The notes beneath the pieces were generated by a model, which was not told the DNA's origin, did not search any database, and was given only the letters and a program-made list of their open reading frames with translations. From Prevotella bivia DSM 20514 (lineage in GTDB: Bacteria > Bacteroidota > Bacteroidia > Bacteroidales > Bacteroidaceae), in assembly GCF_000262545.1 (NCBI RefSeq), contig NZ_JH660659.1:253240-317239 (forward strand): a stretch of 64,000 nt of DNA. The letters run 5' to 3'. Shown here piece after piece: positions 19,002 through 26,771 of the stretch. The translations under genes and the position numbers were made by a program. Every line of letters starts with the position of its first letter. Position 1 is the first letter of the stretch.

Positions 19002-19844
19002 ATGATTACATTTCCTTGTTGCAAAATTAATCTTGGGTTGAACGTTGTTAGCAAGCGAGAAGATGGCTATCACAATCTTGAAACCATATTCTACCCCGTG
19101 CTTTTGTGTGATGCCCTCGAAATAAAAACAATGGATGAAGATTTTCCTTCTCCAACTAACTGTGATATTAAGGTTACAGGTAACAGCTTATCCAACTGTG
19201 ATGAAAAAGATAATCTTGTCGTTAAAGCATACAACTTATTAGCAAAAGATTACAATTTACCTCGCATACATATACACCTTTATAAGCGAATACCTTCACA
19301 AGCAGGATTAGGAGGAGGATCAGCAGATGCCGCTTATATGATTACTTTGCTCAATAAGCGCTTTCATTTAGGGTTAAATGATAAAGACATGATACATTAT
19401 GCTACTAAAATAGGAGCTGATTGTGCCTTTTTCATAAAAGCAGAAACAGCCTTTGCTACAGGAATTGGCAACGAACTAAGCCCGCTTAGTAGAGGCATCA
19501 GCTCGCTTGAGGGTTATTATCTTACTCTTGTCAAACCAGACATTGCTGTATCTACAGCCGAAGCTTATGCTAACATTAAGCCTCAACAACCCAAAAAGTG
19601 TTGCCGCGATATTATCTCCCAATCTATTGACACTTGGAAAGATGAATTAAAAAACGATTTTGAGGCATCTGTCTTTACACATCACCCTGAACTTAAAGCC
19701 ATTAAAGAAAAGCTATACAAGGAAGGCGCACTTTATGCTCAGATGTCGGGAAGTGGTAGTACGATCTTTGCAATCTTTGGAAGAAAGCCCAAAGAGATAG
19801 AAGAAAAATTTGAAGGGAGTTTTGTATATACATGTCGTCTTTAG
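19002..19844 (+). CDS. ispE: 4-diphosphocytidyl-2-C-methyl-D-erythritol kinase
   Basis: ATP-dependent kinase of the MEP isoprenoid pathway, phosphorylating CDP-ME at the 2-OH. The 280-residue GHMP-fold protein shows CKINLGLNVVSKREDGYHNLETIF near the N-terminus, the ATP-binding glycine loop PSQAGLGGGSADAA (about 96-109) and the third GHMP motif MSGSGSTIFAIF near residue 250. Length equals the family norm. The nearby upstream ATG at 18997 meets a stop after one codon, so 19002 is the start. ispH of the same pathway is also in this window (41737-42651). The stop codon is embedded in the terminator stem. Confidence 0.95.
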   Translation: MITFPCCKINLGLNVVSKREDGYHNLETIFYPVLLCDALEIKTMDEDFPSPTNCDIKVTGNSLSNCDEKDNLVVKAYNLLAKDYNLPRIHIHLYKRIPSQAGLGGGSADAAYMITLLNKRFHLGLNDKDMIHYATKIGADCAFFIKAETAFATGIGNELSPLSRGISSLEGYYLTLVKPDIAVSTAEAYANIKPQQPKKCCRDIISQSIDTWKDELKNDFEASVFTHHPELKAIKEKLYKEGALYAQMSGSGSTIFAIFGRKPKEIEEKFEGSFVYTCRL

Positions 19845-19873
19845 TTCGCTTGCGAACTAAAGACGTTTTTTTT
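19836..19873 (+). terminator. Intrinsic terminator overlapping the ispE stop
   Basis: CGTCTTTAGTTCG and CGAACTAAAGACG form a perfect 13-bp stem around a CTTG tetraloop, followed by nine T. The ispE stop codon TAG (19842-19844) is part of the ascending arm. Confidence 0.92.
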
Positions 19874-19874
19874 A

Positions 19875-21050
19875 TTATCTATTTCTGTGCTTAACATACC
19901 AAGAATGCACATAAAAATGATAGATCAATAAAGTGAAAACGGTAAGTACTATACCTACCTCTAAAATTAAATCTTTATTTTGATTAAGCAAACTATACCC
20001 TATAAACAAGCCCAAACCAAGACCAAATTCCCAAGATAGAAGAAACGTAGTTTGGCTAGTACCTCGTTGACAATGTTTAGATAACTTAATAAAGAACAAT
20101 AGAAATCTACTACCTATCAAACCAATACCTAGCCCCATAAACGTTGGTGTAATAAGATTTACGATATTTTGAGTGCGTGTAAGCATCAATAACATAGCCA
20201 CACCTATCAATAATAATCCCGTTACTCCTTCACTTTTAAGATCAGCATTTGCAAAAGCAAAACGCTCTGCTAACAACGCAAGAACAAAGCCAAACATCAA
20301 GAGATAAAAGAAATTAGCACTAAAGGAGATTGATAGCATTAAACCTATTAAAGCAGTACTACTTACCAATGTAACAGATAACCATCCGCCTTGCTTTAAA
20401 ATAAAGCGATCTAAAGAAAATACACGTATTGTTTCTTCAGGAGCACGAAAAGGAAAATTGACCGATTTCACGAGTAACATAGCTGCTATACTGCAAAAAC
20501 AAGACCCTAATAAAACAATTCCATCATTGAGTTGATGATAGATTATTAATGCTACCAAAGATCCTAAAGCCAATGCAAAACGTCCAAACCATGTTACACT
20601 ATAATTAGCCTCCGTACGATGGCTAGCTTCTACAGTGTCTATTATCAATGTTCCTAGTAAAACCATTTGCGCCAAACCATAAAAAGCTCCTTGCACCAAA
20701 CGCAATACAAGTAATAGGTTGAAGTCTATATTATTATCTTTCAAACTGCCTAAATAATAAAGAAAACCTGTACATGCCGTCATACACAGTATAGACAGAA
20801 TACATACTACATTACGTCGAAAGCGTTGAACCAAATAGCCTGAAAAACCACCGAATATAAACATTCCAAGCGAAAAGCATAACATCACCCAGCCTAACTG
20901 ACTATTGGTATAGCCATGAGTGTATAAATGTAAAGGTAACGTGGGAATAAGCATATAAACCGACATTACTAAAAACAGATTAGCTAATGCTAAACGCCAA
21001 AAATGCCTATTCCACAAACGAATGTGAATAGGAGTATTTTGAGTATCCAT
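19875..21050 (-). CDS. Major facilitator superfamily transporter
   Basis: A 391-residue membrane protein with about 12 hydrophobic segments. The first half carries an MFS-like pattern: SQLGWVMLCFSLGMFIFGGFSGYLVQRFRRN (about 51-80) resembles the loop 2-3 motif of the superfamily. The sequence resembles Bacteroidetes sugar-efflux/drug-resistance MFS members. The substrate cannot be assigned. It sits 72 bp downstream of panB on the same strand and may be co-transcribed with it, but a functional link to pantothenate is not evident. Confidence 0.85.
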   Translation of the reverse strand: MDTQNTPIHIRLWNRHFWRLALANLFLVMSVYMLIPTLPLHLYTHGYTNSQLGWVMLCFSLGMFIFGGFSGYLVQRFRRNVVCILSILCMTACTGFLYYLGSLKDNNIDFNLLLVLRLVQGAFYGLAQMVLLGTLIIDTVEASHRTEANYSVTWFGRFALALGSLVALIIYHQLNDGIVLLGSCFCSIAAMLLVKSVNFPFRAPEETIRVFSLDRFILKQGGWLSVTLVSSTALIGLMLSISFSANFFYLLMFGFVLALLAERFAFANADLKSEGVTGLLLIGVAMLLMLTRTQNIVNLITPTFMGLGIGLIGSRFLLFFIKLSKHCQRGTSQTTFLLSWEFGLGLGLFIGYSLLNQNKDLILEVGIVLTVFTLLIYHFYVHSWYVKHRNR

Positions 21051-21122
21051 AACTTACAACCTTAAACTTACTTTTTATATTATACTTCAGAGTTTGAATA
21101 AAACTAAAATATATACAATCGC

Positions 21123-21941
21123 CTAATAAGACTCTTCTTTTGAAGGAAAAGACTCATTTTTTACACATCTAATATATTTATGAACACCATCCATCATACA
21201 TTGCTTTACATCAGCAAACTGGCGCAAAAACTTCGGCTTAAAACTTTCTGTCATACCCAAAGCATCAGCATATACTAATACCTGCCCATCGGTACCATTA
21301 CCAGCACCAATACCTATAGTTGCAGCCTTCACCTCTTTAGTAACCCTTGCAGCTAATGATGCTGGCACTTTTTCTAGTGTTATTGCAAAAACACCCACTT
21401 CATCGAGTGCTTTAGCATCTGCAATAAGTTTCTCGGCTTCGGCTTCTTCTGTTGCTCTAACACCATACCCCCCTAACTTATGAACACTTTGTGGGGTTAG
21501 TCCTAGATGACCTTCCACAGGAATACCAGCGTCTACAATACCCTTAACAGTATCTACGATTTCTATTCCCCCCTCTAATTTTACCGCATCAACACCCGTT
21601 TCTTTCATAATACGAATGGCATTGCGTATGGCTTCTTCCTTACTTATTTGGTAACTACCAAAAGGCATATCACATACCACAAGAGCATGGCTACAAGCTT
21701 TTGCTACAGCACGAGCATGATATATCATTTCATCTACTGTTATAGGCAAGGTATCAAAATTGCCATTCATCACATTAGATGCCGAATCGCCTATCAATAT
21801 ACTATCTACACCAGCTTCATCGAGTATTCGTGCTGTGGTATAATCATACGCCGTAAGCTGAGCTATTTTCTCGCTAGCTGTTTTCATGGCAAGAATTGTT
21901 TTTACCGTAACTTTCTTTTTATCTGTTGTTAAATAGCCCAT
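21123..21941 (-). CDS. panB: 3-methyl-2-oxobutanoate hydroxymethyltransferase
   Basis: First step of pantothenate synthesis: transfers a hydroxymethyl group from 5,10-methylene-THF to alpha-ketoisovalerate, giving ketopantoate. The 272-residue TIM-barrel shows LTAYDYTTARILDEAGVDSILIGDSASNV at the N-terminus, VVCDMPFGSYQ (Mg-binding Asp), VKLEGG, GIPVEGHLGLTPQS and GIGAGNGTDGQVLV. All family motifs are intact. panC and panD are together about 7.5 kb away; panE is not in the window. A strong promoter lies upstream. Confidence 0.97.
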   Translation of the reverse strand: MGYLTTDKKKVTVKTILAMKTASEKIAQLTAYDYTTARILDEAGVDSILIGDSASNVMNGNFDTLPITVDEMIYHARAVAKACSHALVVCDMPFGSYQISKEEAIRNAIRIMKETGVDAVKLEGGIEIVDTVKGIVDAGIPVEGHLGLTPQSVHKLGGYGVRATEEAEAEKLIADAKALDEVGVFAITLEKVPASLAARVTKEVKAATIGIGAGNGTDGQVLVYADALGMTESFKPKFLRQFADVKQCMMDGVHKYIRCVKNESFPSKEESY

Positions 21942-22002
21942 TGCGTACCTGAATATAATCGTTCCAAAGTTAAACTTTATTTTTCGTTTATTTATATTTT
22001 TG

Positions 22003-22033
22003 CAAAGTTACGCTAAATTAATCGTTTGGCAAA
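22003..22033 (-). promoter_or_regulatory. Promoter of panB
   Basis: On the minus strand TTTG (22030-22033), 19 bp, TAACTTTG (22003-22010): a full match to the Bacteroidetes consensus. The inferred start near 21996 gives a leader of about 55 nt. Confidence 0.75.
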
Positions 22034-22105
22034 GTGAACCCTATATAATTACGAATAACTAGTTCACAATAAGAAGCAACGTAGAGTCAACCAGCAAGTG
22101 CAAAA

Positions 22106-23044
22106 TTATAAAACGTGTTTGAAGAACTCGCGTTTTGGTGTAGAAAAGTTTAATTTTTCTCTCGGTCTTTCGTTCAATTTCTTTTGTATCGACATTATTC
22201 TCTTGTCTGTGTAATGTTCAAACGAATCCTTTTTCGGTATATATTGTCTGATTAGTTTATTTGTATTCTCAATAGCTCCCTTTTGCCATGAGCAATATGG
22301 ATCAGCGAAGTACACGGGTACGCCTAAGAACTTGGTAATGTCCTTATGTGCTGCAAATTCAGGTCCGTTGTCTGTTGTAATGGTCTTCAGACAGTCTTTG
22401 TATGGTAGCAGTAGTTTCCTAACTACCTTTGCCAGAGGCTTTGACTGCTTTCCAAATGGCAGTTTCTGCATAAGTAGCATATTGGTGGATTTCTCCACCA
22501 GTGTGAGTATGGCATGCTGGTCAGGGTCTACGATTAAGTCCATCTCAAAATCTCCGAATCTCTTCCCGTCAACTTCCTTACTTCTTTCATGGATACTCAA
22601 CCTGTCTTTAATTGGAAGATGTCTGCCCTTGGGACGATGCCTGTATTTCATCTTATGTCTTGTGTGTTTGGCAAGTTCCCCTGTTGTATCATTATGGATG
22701 ATATTATAAATGGATTGGTGGGATACCTTTATCCCCTCACTCTTGCGCAGATAACCTGATATTTGTCGTGGAGACCACTGATCATTAGTGATATATTCCT
22801 TAATCCTCCAGACTAATTCATCGGAGAGCCTGGCGTTCTTTACCGTTCTCTTTCTGCGCTGCATAGCCATATCGTGCGCCTTTGTCCAAATATACTTTCC
22901 CGATGACGTACTGTTGCGTTTGATTTCACGTGAGAGTGTTGACTGACTGATGCCGACGATTGCGGCAATCTCTTTTCTCCCTATTTTCTTTTGGAGTAAG
23001 GCGAAAATTTGCGACCTTTGCTCCGAGATTAATTGATGATACAT
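22106..23044 (-). CDS. IS30 family transposase
   Basis: DDE transposase of about 312 residues. The frame is open further upstream (to 23173), but that part reads through the terminal repeat and an outside palindrome. The usual start MYHQLISEQRSQIFALLQ is the ATG at 23044. An N-terminal helix-turn-helix (RKEIAAIVGISQSTLSREIKRN) follows. The catalytic core has DFEMDLIV (first D), TTDNGPEF (second D) and WQKGAIENTNKLIRQYIPK (E). The C-terminus TPKREFFKHVL is intact, so the enzyme looks functional. Probable -7 box TAACTTTG at 23053-23060. Confidence 0.93.
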   Translation of the reverse strand: MYHQLISEQRSQIFALLQKKIGRKEIAAIVGISQSTLSREIKRNSTSSGKYIWTKAHDMAMQRRKRTVKNARLSDELVWRIKEYITNDQWSPRQISGYLRKSEGIKVSHQSIYNIIHNDTTGELAKHTRHKMKYRHRPKGRHLPIKDRLSIHERSKEVDGKRFGDFEMDLIVDPDQHAILTLVEKSTNMLLMQKLPFGKQSKPLAKVVRKLLLPYKDCLKTITTDNGPEFAAHKDITKFLGVPVYFADPYCSWQKGAIENTNKLIRQYIPKKDSFEHYTDKRIMSIQKKLNERPREKLNFSTPKREFFKHVL

Positions 23045-23070
23045 AAACAATACAAAGTTAGTTAATCTTT

Positions 23071-23095
23071 GGGAGACAGAGGTCTCCCTTTTTTT
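23071..23095 (+). terminator. Terminator inside the IS30 right end
   Basis: GGGAGAC AGAG GTCTCCC hairpin followed by TTTTTTT on the plus strand. It lies between the transposase start and the right inverted repeat. Confidence 0.6.
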
Positions 23096-23121
23096 ATTTG
23101 TATTGCTAGTTGTTTCTTTTT

Positions 23122-23185
23122 CCTCGCCGAGAGATGCAGACAACCTCTCGCTACGCTTCGAGAACGTCTGCATCTCTCGGCGAGG
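23122..23185. repeat. Perfect 20-bp inverted repeat (palindrome) beside IS30
   Basis: CCTCGCCGAGAGATGCAGAC at 23122-23141 is the exact reverse complement of 23166-23185, with a 24-nt centre that itself can pair (CTCTCG/CGAGA). It lies between the IS30 right end and the stop codon of the HAD gene. It is GC-rich compared with the surroundings and lacks a T-run on the HAD strand, so it is not an obvious terminator. Confidence 0.8.
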
Positions 23186-23186
23186 A

Positions 23187-23786
23187 CTACTCTTTTATTG
23201 CACTTCGTTTTGGAACTTGCACAATAGCTTTTTCATCATTTGTAGTTGCCACCCCTATAACCCTTGCTCCTGAAGCCCTACCTGATTTTAACCCATTAAA
23301 GCTATCTTCAAACACAAAACATTCTTGAGGAGCAAGATCAAAGTTAGCTGCTGCTTTTAAATAGCAATCAGGAGAAGGTTTACTTTCAGAAAAATCCTCT
23401 GAAGTAAGGATCTTATCAAAATAGGTAAGAAGCTCATGGTGTTGTTGATACACACTCTGCATTTTCTCAAGATTAGAACTAGTAACTACTGCCGTTTTAA
23501 TGCTTTTTGCTTTTAATTTGAGAACAAAATCTTCGAATCCATCGACATAATCAAAAGACATATTACGCTCAAACGCATTCAGCTCTTTATTTATTTCCTT
23601 TTGTTCTTCATCTTTACCATAAAAATATTTATCGTAAATTTGAACCAAAGTTTGTCCCTTAATACTTATAGCAAAGTTGGCTATACTAGGAAGATACTTT
23701 TCCCCTACGTTACTCCAAAACTTTGTATAAAGAGGTTCTGTATCGAATACTACTCCATCCAAATCGAATAAACAGGCTTTTATCAT
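23187..23786 (-). CDS. HAD-superfamily hydrolase, beta-phosphoglucomutase-like, unusual C-terminus
   Basis: A 199-residue HAD phosphatase. Motif I FDLDGVVFDTE (7-17, nucleophile and acid Asp), motif II VVTSSN (about 100), motif III lysine in SKPSPDCYLKAA and motif IV FEDSFNGLKSG are all present. Homologues normally run 10-20 residues further, to an IxDF-like end. Here the frame closes with VQVPKRSAIKE directly at a large palindrome and IS30. The C-terminus may therefore have been replaced during insertion or rearrangement. Substrate unknown (a small sugar phosphate is likely). Confidence 0.82.
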   Translation of the reverse strand: MIKACLFDLDGVVFDTEPLYTKFWSNVGEKYLPSIANFAISIKGQTLVQIYDKYFYGKDEEQKEINKELNAFERNMSFDYVDGFEDFVLKLKAKSIKTAVVTSSNLEKMQSVYQQHHELLTYFDKILTSEDFSESKPSPDCYLKAAANFDLAPQECFVFEDSFNGLKSGRASGARVIGVATTNDEKAIVQVPKRSAIKE

Positions 23787-23968
23787 TATTCAAATACGTT
23801 TGTTATAAATGTAGTGCAAAGTTACGAAATTCTTTTTGTAACTTTGTTGCCACCTATGACAAAGAAATCATTTATATTCAGCACGTTATTCATATTAGGA
23901 AAGGCTTCCTTTACATGCAACAACGCAAAGAATACCAATTATAATAATTACGTACAATGAAAGTAATA

Positions 23969-23976
23969 TACTTTTG
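23969..23976 (+). promoter_or_regulatory. Possible -7 box for the rsmG operon
   Basis: TACTTTTG fits TAnnTTTG 69 bp upstream of rsmG. A second candidate, TAACTTTG, lies at 23839-23846. I cannot choose between them from sequence. Confidence 0.35.
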
Positions 23977-24044
23977 TGTATTTATTAGATAAAACAACCA
24001 ATTTACACTCATAGAAAAACAGCAGAGAAAATAAAACGATCATT

Positions 24045-24671
24045 ATGCAAGCAGATATTATTTCCAAGTATTTTAAAAGTCTTAGCGAAAAACAAACCAA
24101 ACAGTTTGGTATGTTATACGAACTATATCAAGATTGGAATGCTAAGATAAATGTTATTTCTCGTAAAGACATTGATAACTTATACGAACATCACGTACTA
24201 CATTCTTTAGCCATTGCCAAGATGCTCCATTTCAAAGAAGGAACAAATATTCTCGACTTTGGTACTGGTGGCGGTTTTCCGGGTATTCCTCTAGCCATCA
24301 TGTTCCCCGAAGCCAATTTTAAGATGATAGACGGCACAGGGAAAAAAATTAAGGTAGCCTCAGAAATAGGCAATTCCATCGGACTAGACAACATTCTCCC
24401 TATGCACTTACGTGGCGAAGAAGAAAAGGGAAAGTTCGATTTCATCGTATCTCGTGCTGTAATGCCTTTACCCGATTTAATGAAGATCGTGAAAAAAAAT
24501 ATTGCAAAGGATCAACACAACGCCCTTCCCAATGGTGTGATTGTATTAAAAGGTGGTAATCTAAAAGAAGAGATTAAGCCTTTCCAAAAAATTGCTGAGC
24601 AGATAGAACTCACACAATGGTTTGAAGAAGAATGGTTTAAAGAGAAGTATCTTATTTATCTTCCGGGATAA
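24045..24671 (+). CDS. rsmG: 16S rRNA (guanine-527-N7)-methyltransferase
   Basis: SAM-dependent methylation of G527 in 16S rRNA (also called GidB). The 208-residue protein has VISRKDIDNLYEHHVLHSLAIAKM, the SAM-binding motif LDFGTGGGFPGIPLAIMFP (about 70-88), MIDGTGKKIKV, and DFIVSRAVMPLPDL with the conserved arginine. Length matches the family. First of three genes read in the same direction (MBL hydrolase 54 bp on, then ruvC). Confidence 0.95.
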   Translation: MQADIISKYFKSLSEKQTKQFGMLYELYQDWNAKINVISRKDIDNLYEHHVLHSLAIAKMLHFKEGTNILDFGTGGGFPGIPLAIMFPEANFKMIDGTGKKIKVASEIGNSIGLDNILPMHLRGEEEKGKFDFIVSRAVMPLPDLMKIVKKNIAKDQHNALPNGVIVLKGGNLKEEIKPFQKIAEQIELTQWFEEEWFKEKYLIYLPG

Positions 24672-24725
24672 TATCCCTTGAATTGATCAACATCTTAGGA
24701 CAAATCTACAATAGGATAATATATT

Positions 24726-25370
24726 ATGGTAAAGATTGAACGTTTTGCATGCAACATGCTGGCAGAGAATTGCTTTATACTTAGTGATGAAACTAAAGAA
24801 TGTGTCATCATAGACTGTGGTGCTTTTCGCGAAGAAGAGCGAAAAGCTATCGTAAATTATATAAAGAAAGAAGATTTAAAACCTGTTCATTTACTGGCAA
24901 CTCATGGACACCTTGATCATCATTTTGGAGATAACACCATTTTTACAGAATATGGACTAAAACCAGAAGTACATGAGGGTGATCGTGTGTTTATGGAAAA
25001 CCCATATAATGCAGCAACAACCTTATTTGGTATAACATTAGATTATGAACTACCAGAAGCTAACTTCTGCATAGAAAACACAAGTATTATCAATTTTGGC
25101 TCCCACACCCTCAAAGTAATTGCCACTCCAGGACATTCTGGCGGATCAGTGTGCTATTATTGTGAAAACGAGCATTTACTTTTTACGGGTGATACGCTTT
25201 TCAGAAGAAGTATTGGCAGAACCGACCTCCCCGGAGGTAGTATGTTTCAGATGGTTAGCTCCTTACGTTTATTAGCACAATTACCCGATGAAACCGTAGT
25301 TTATGCTGGACACGGCGAGAACTCTACTATAGGATACGAGGTAGCACACAACCTTTATATGGACAGATAA
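24726..25370 (+). CDS. Metallo-beta-lactamase-fold hydrolase (glyoxalase II-like)
   Basis: A 214-residue MBL-fold protein. The zinc motif [12 protein letters not shown] (about 59-70), a second histidine in [13 protein letters not shown], the bridging aspartate in FTGDTLF and the last histidine in [12 protein letters not shown] are all intact. It resembles the hydroxyacylglutathione hydrolase-like branch of the fold, which splits thioesters of small thiols. Many Bacteroidetes members have no tested substrate, so I stop at hydrolase. It ends 4 bp before ruvC. Confidence 0.9.
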   Translation: MVKIERFACNMLAENCFILSDETKECVIIDCGAFREEERKAIVNYIKKEDLKPVHLLATHGHLDHHFGDNTIFTEYGLKPEVHEGDRVFMENPYNAATTLFGITLDYELPEANFCIENTSIINFGSHTLKVIATPGHSGGSVCYYCENEHLLFTGDTLFRRSIGRTDLPGGSMFQMVSSLRLLAQLPDETVVYAGHGENSTIGYEVAHNLYMDR

Positions 25371-25374
25371 ACAG

Positions 25375-25953
25375 ATGATAGCTCCCACATCAAAAACGGA
25401 AAAGATAATCTTAGGCATCGACCCAGGTACAAACGTGATGGGCTACGGCTTATTGCACATAGTAGGCAATAAAGCAGAACTCATCGTGATGGGAGTTATT
25501 GATATGCGCAAAGAGAAAGATGTATATCTACGCCTAGGTAAAATATTCGATCGTGTAACTGGCATTATTGACGAATACTTACCCGATGAACTTGCTATAG
25601 AAGCTCCTTTCTTCGGAAAAAATGTACAATCAATGCTAAAACTTGGTCGGGCGCAAGGAGTGGCTATTGCTGCAGCAATCCATCATGACGTACCTATTCA
25701 TGAATATGCCCCACTAAAAATAAAAATGGCAATTACAGGAAATGGTGCTGCTTCAAAAGAACAAGTAGCAAAAATGCTACAGAAGCTATTACATTTAAGA
25801 GACGACCAAATGCCTCATTTTATGGACGCCACTGATGCCATCGCCGCTGCTTATTGCCATTTTCTACAAATTAATCGACCAGAAACTGATGCTAAACACT
25901 ATGGTTCGTGGAAAGATTTTGTGCAAAAAAATAAAACGCGCATAACAAAATAA
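25375..25953 (+). CDS. ruvC: Holliday junction resolvase RuvC
   Basis: Endonuclease that cuts four-way junctions during recombination, acting with RuvAB. The 192-residue protein has [12 protein letters not shown] (catalytic Asp), [11 protein letters not shown] (Glu), the KxxMA-type segment [17 protein letters not shown] and the paired acidic residues in [12 protein letters not shown]. All four catalytic positions are present. ruvA and ruvB are not in the window. Confidence 0.96.
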   Translation: MIAPTSKTEKIILGIDPGTNVMGYGLLHIVGNKAELIVMGVIDMRKEKDVYLRLGKIFDRVTGIIDEYLPDELAIEAPFFGKNVQSMLKLGRAQGVAIAAAIHHDVPIHEYAPLKIKMAITGNGAASKEQVAKMLQKLLHLRDDQMPHFMDATDAIAAAYCHFLQINRPETDAKHYGSWKDFVQKNKTRITK

Positions 25954-26125
25954 ATATACTAAAACATTGTTTTACTCCATCTCTAATTGCAACTTCTCTC
26001 TAAATTAAACAGAATCCTATACTAACAAAAAGTATGGTATTCTGTATCTTTTTGTATAATTTGCGACTAATTTTCAATTTTACTGCGATAACAATTAGCA
26101 CCTATGCTAAAAAAACAGAAAAAAG

Positions 26126-26158
26126 TTTTGCAAGGTTAAAGTATAATACCTAACTTTG
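26126..26158 (+). promoter_or_regulatory. Orphan promoter in the ruvC downstream gap
   Basis: TTTG (26127-26130), 20 bp, TAACTTTG (26151-26158): a near-ideal Bacteroidetes promoter more than 600 bp before the next gene. The surrounding bases form an imperfect palindrome (TGCAAGGTTA / TAACTTTGCA), so the minus strand also carries a weaker -7-like box. Confidence 0.7.
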
Positions 26159-26164
26159 CAGCGT

Positions 26165-26256
26165 TATCCTGAAAACAATCTTTTTACCTTACAAAGACTA
26201 ATACCTATTTGAAATTGAAGCGGTCACCTGTGAAGGTCACTGCTTCTTTCTTTTTA
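26165..26256 (+). ncRNA. Candidate small RNA of about 90 nt
   Basis: Bounded by the promoter at 26126-26158 and by a hairpin GAAGCGGTCACC / GGTCACTGCTTC (26217-26246, 10 of 12 pairs, six-base loop) followed by TTTCTTTTTAT. No start codon opens a frame of useful length inside it. The promoter-terminator pair with nothing coding between is the whole of the evidence; I recognise no known RNA family. Confidence 0.5.
26217..26256 (+). terminator. Terminator of the candidate small RNA
   Basis: A 12-bp stem with two mismatches, loop TGTGAA, then a T-rich tail. It is too far from ruvC (260 bp) to be its obvious terminator, though read-through from ruvC would also end here. Confidence 0.65.
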
Positions 26257-26311
26257 TACACCCTTCTCCATAACAAGCTTAGTTCTTAACAACTTACCTT
26301 GCTCTTTTGAG

Positions 26312-26524
26312 CAGAAATAACCTATTTGATTACAAATGATAACCTTTTAAAAAGCAAACTATCACCTTTAAAGTAGCAAAAGCTTATCTTTCCAAAAGAA
26401 AAACAAATTATTTTTGATCCTTTTTTAATTTATTTTTATCTGAAAAATAAATTATTTTTCAGGCAAATAGTTTAGCTTTTATCACCATATACATAACCTT
26501 TTACACAACAATCACTTCTCTTTT
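26312..26524. repeat. 22-bp-period palindromic array B (about 10 units)
   Basis: Units start every 22 bp from 26312 to 26510. Examples are AAATGATAACCTTTT (26334), AAACTATCACCTTTA (26356), AAAAGCTTATCTTTC (26378), AAAATAAATTATTTT (26444), AATAGTTTAGCTTTT (26466) and TATACATAACCTTTT (26488). Linkers are 7 bp and vary. The TTTT at positions 12-15 is kept in most units even where the left half has drifted. The units at 26422 and 26444 are identical to units of array D at 51.3 kb. Confidence 0.8.
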
Positions 26525-26694
26525 ACACTTAGAACGATATTTCATTACCATTGTTACGCTATATAAAAGCATATCCATAGGCGATCTTTCCCCCCTCCAA
26601 TTGACAACAATACTTGCTATAAACAACAAAAGCTCGCCTATCACTTAACAATAATTATTAGCAATATATAAGGTATAAACCACTATTTTTTTGT

Positions 26695-26702
26695 AAATTT
26701 GC
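26695..26702 (+). promoter_or_regulatory. -7 box before the carboxylase module
   Basis: TAAATTTG fits TAnnTTTG 70 bp before the ATG of the carboxylase gene. No clear -33 element is visible. Confidence 0.45.
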
Positions 26703-26771
26703 ATTGTATAAGCCGAATTTATCGACTGAGTAAAAAAGAACAATAATCATTATAAATAATCATTCATTTTT

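Larger units (their letters stand above)
22088..23112 (-). mobile_element. IS30-family insertion sequence
   Basis: About 1.03 kb bounded by imperfect inverted repeats: CAACCAGCAAGTGCAAA (22088-22104) and, read on the other strand, CAACTAGCAATACAAA (23097-23112). It carries one transposase. A hairpin GGGAGAC/GTCTCCC followed by seven T (23071-23095) lies just inside the right end and would stop plus-strand transcription leaving the element. I cannot identify a clear target duplication. A relic of a related copy lies at 38933-38990. Confidence 0.82.

Noticed and set aside
22106-23173. IS30 transposase starting at 23173
   Set aside because: The extra 43 codons read through the terminal repeat and an outside palindrome; family members start at MYHQLISEQR (23044).
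26312-26524. Minisatellite encoding a repeat peptide
   Set aside because: The 22-bp period is not a multiple of three and stops occur in every frame; the array is not coding.
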